64,000 bases of DNA from Micavibrio sp. Lineage in GTDB: Bacteria; Pseudomonadota; Alphaproteobacteria; Micavibrionales; UBA9664. The notes beneath the pieces were generated by a model that did no database searches, was not told the DNA's origin, and saw nothing but the letters and a program-made list of their open reading frames with translations. Position numbers and translations under genes: made by a program. Within the stretch, counting starts at the first letter, position 1. Each line of letters begins with the position of its first letter. Location of the stretch: positions 1 through 64,000 of the forward strand of contig PAAR01000007.1 in the NCBI GenBank assembly GCA_002699085.1. Reading direction: 5' to 3'. Shown here piece by piece: positions 62,552-64,000 of the stretch.

Positions 62552-63998
62552 ATTGGCTGTTTAATCTCTTCGTATATTTTAACAAAGCGACAATTGCCGC
62601 CGGTGTAACCCCTGGAATACGGCTCGCCGCCCCCAAAGTTTCAGGCCTTACTTTCTCTAATTTTTGACAAATTTCAGTCGAAAGAGAGCCTATAGAACGA
62701 TAGTCAATATCATGTGGCAGTGCAAGAGATTCATCCTTCCGATAAGCCGAAATATCAGCCTGCTGACGATCAAGATATCCAGCATATAGCGCATCTATTT
62801 CCAATTGCTCCCTAACATCTGATGCAATGACATTTAGTTCGGGCCAAACAGCACATAAATCATCAAAACCGATAGTAGGGTAGCGCAACAAATCAAAAGC
62901 TGAGCGCTTCACACCGTCCAAATTAACATTTAACCCTTGTTTCTGCAGCTCATTCGGGCTGGCGACAAGGCCGTCCATTAAATCTCGACCAGTCGTTAAT
63001 TTTTCTTTCTTTACTGTCCATGCCGCCTGACGTTCATCACCAACACAGCCCAGCGCTATACCTTTATCTGTTAAACGTTGATCTGCATTATCTGCTCTTA
63101 ATAATAAACGATATTCAGCACGACTGGTAAACATACGATACGGTTCAGGCGCACCATGCGTGATAAGATCATCCACCAACACCCCAATATAAGCATCCGC
63201 CCGATCCAAAACAAAAGTTTCATCTGTGCCTTTTGAACGAAGGGCTGCATTAAACCCTGCCATTAAACCTTGGGCTGCTGCCTCCTCATACCCTGTTGTG
63301 CCATTAATCTGCCCAGCGAGATAAAGGTTATTCAATGGTGCCAGCTCTAATGTTGATTTCAGTGAACGGGGGTCAATATAATCATACTCAATCGCATAAG
63401 CATATTCCAAAATAGTTGCATTTTCTAAACCAACAATCGAGGCGATCATTTTGTCCTGAACATCTGTTGGCAGCGATGTCGAAATCCCATTCGGATAGAC
63501 TGTGTCATCATCTAACCCTTCTGGTTCTAAGAAAATCTGATGACGGTCTTTATCAGCAAAGCGCACAATCTTATCTTCAATAGACGGGCAGTAACGAGGC
63601 CCAGTACCTTCAATTTGTCCTGAATACATAGCTGATAAATGAATATTATCTTGAATGATTTTATGTGTTTCTGGTGTTGTATGTGTGATGTGGCAAGAAA
63701 TCTGCGGCACAGTGATTGTTTCATTCATAAATGAAAACGGGATTGGTTGCGCATCGCCTTGTTGCTCTTGGCATTTTGACCAATCAATAGTTTTGCCATC
63801 TAAACGAGCAGGTGTACCGGTTTTTAGCCGCCCCATTGGTAGTTTTAATGCCTCTAATCGCTCTGCCAGTTTCACAGCAGGTTTTTCACCAACACGGCCA
63901 GCAGGTGTTTTTTCCTGTCCACGATGAATAAGGCCACGTAAAAAAGTGCCTGTCGTTAAAACAACCGCTTTTGATCTTAGGGCTGTACCATCAGCCAA
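62541..63998 (-). CDS. mnmG: tRNA uridine-5-carboxymethylaminomethyl modification enzyme MnmG, N-terminus beyond window
   Basis: [78 protein letters not shown]. Confidence 0.97.
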   Translation of the reverse strand: MADGTALRSKAVVLTTGTFLRGLIHRGQEKTPAGRVGEKPAVKLAERLEALKLPMGRLKTGTPARLDGKTIDWSKCQEQQGDAQPIPFSFMNETITVPQISCHITHTTPETHKIIQDNIHLSAMYSGQIEGTGPRYCPSIEDKIVRFADKDRHQIFLEPEGLDDDTVYPNGISTSLPTDVQDKMIASIVGLENATILEYAYAIEYDYIDPRSLKSTLELAPLNNLYLAGQINGTTGYEEAAAQGLMAGFNAALRSKGTDETFVLDRADAYIGVLVDDLITHGAPEPYRMFTSRAEYRLLLRADNADQRLTDKGIALGCVGDERQAAWTVKKEKLTTGRDLMDGLVASPNELQKQGLNVNLDGVKRSAFDLLRYPTIGFDDLCAVWPELNVIASDVREQLEIDALYAGYLDRQQADISAYRKDESLALPHDIDYRSIGSLSTEICQKLEKVRPETLGAASRIPGVTPAAIVALLKYTKRLNSQYAA

Positions 63999-64000
63999 AA

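Overview
This 64 kb window is ordinary, gene-dense chromosome from an alphaproteobacterium of moderate-to-low G+C. Support for the lineage comes from a DivL-like kinase, a GapR/DUF2312 protein, a hemD-mitofilin-hemY cluster and the AddAB and Tim44/SecB/MltA neighbourhoods. The window carries many replication, segregation and genome-maintenance genes: dnaA-dnaN-recF-gyrB, holA, dnaQ, addAB, mutM, tag, a family-5 UDG, parAB with two perfect parS palindromes, and rsmG/mnmG. It also carries envelope and housekeeping genes. I see no CRISPR array, transposon, prophage, tRNA or rRNA, and no obvious defence island or biosynthetic cluster. I did not find a clear, self-contained new multi-gene system. 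The best leads are individual oddities. (1) A DUF62/SAM-hydrolase-like protein seems to have lost the family's catalytic motifs. (2) A PTS EIIA-like protein lacks the phosphorylatable His. (3) A DivL-type kinase has Tyr in place of the H-box His. (4) A stand-alone DotI/IcmL-like protein sits beside parAB. (5) A mitofilin-like protein has an N-terminal HTH-like domain, in a hem cluster that lacks hemC. (6) The dnaA-rpsT intergenic region contains several dyads and a long-range stem, possibly a structured RNA or regulatory element. (7) Helically phased TGTNACA repeats lie between a porin gene and a DUF3576 gene. (8) Hairpins resembling repeats flank dnaQ. Family assignments were made by eye from the translated ORFs, with no database search.
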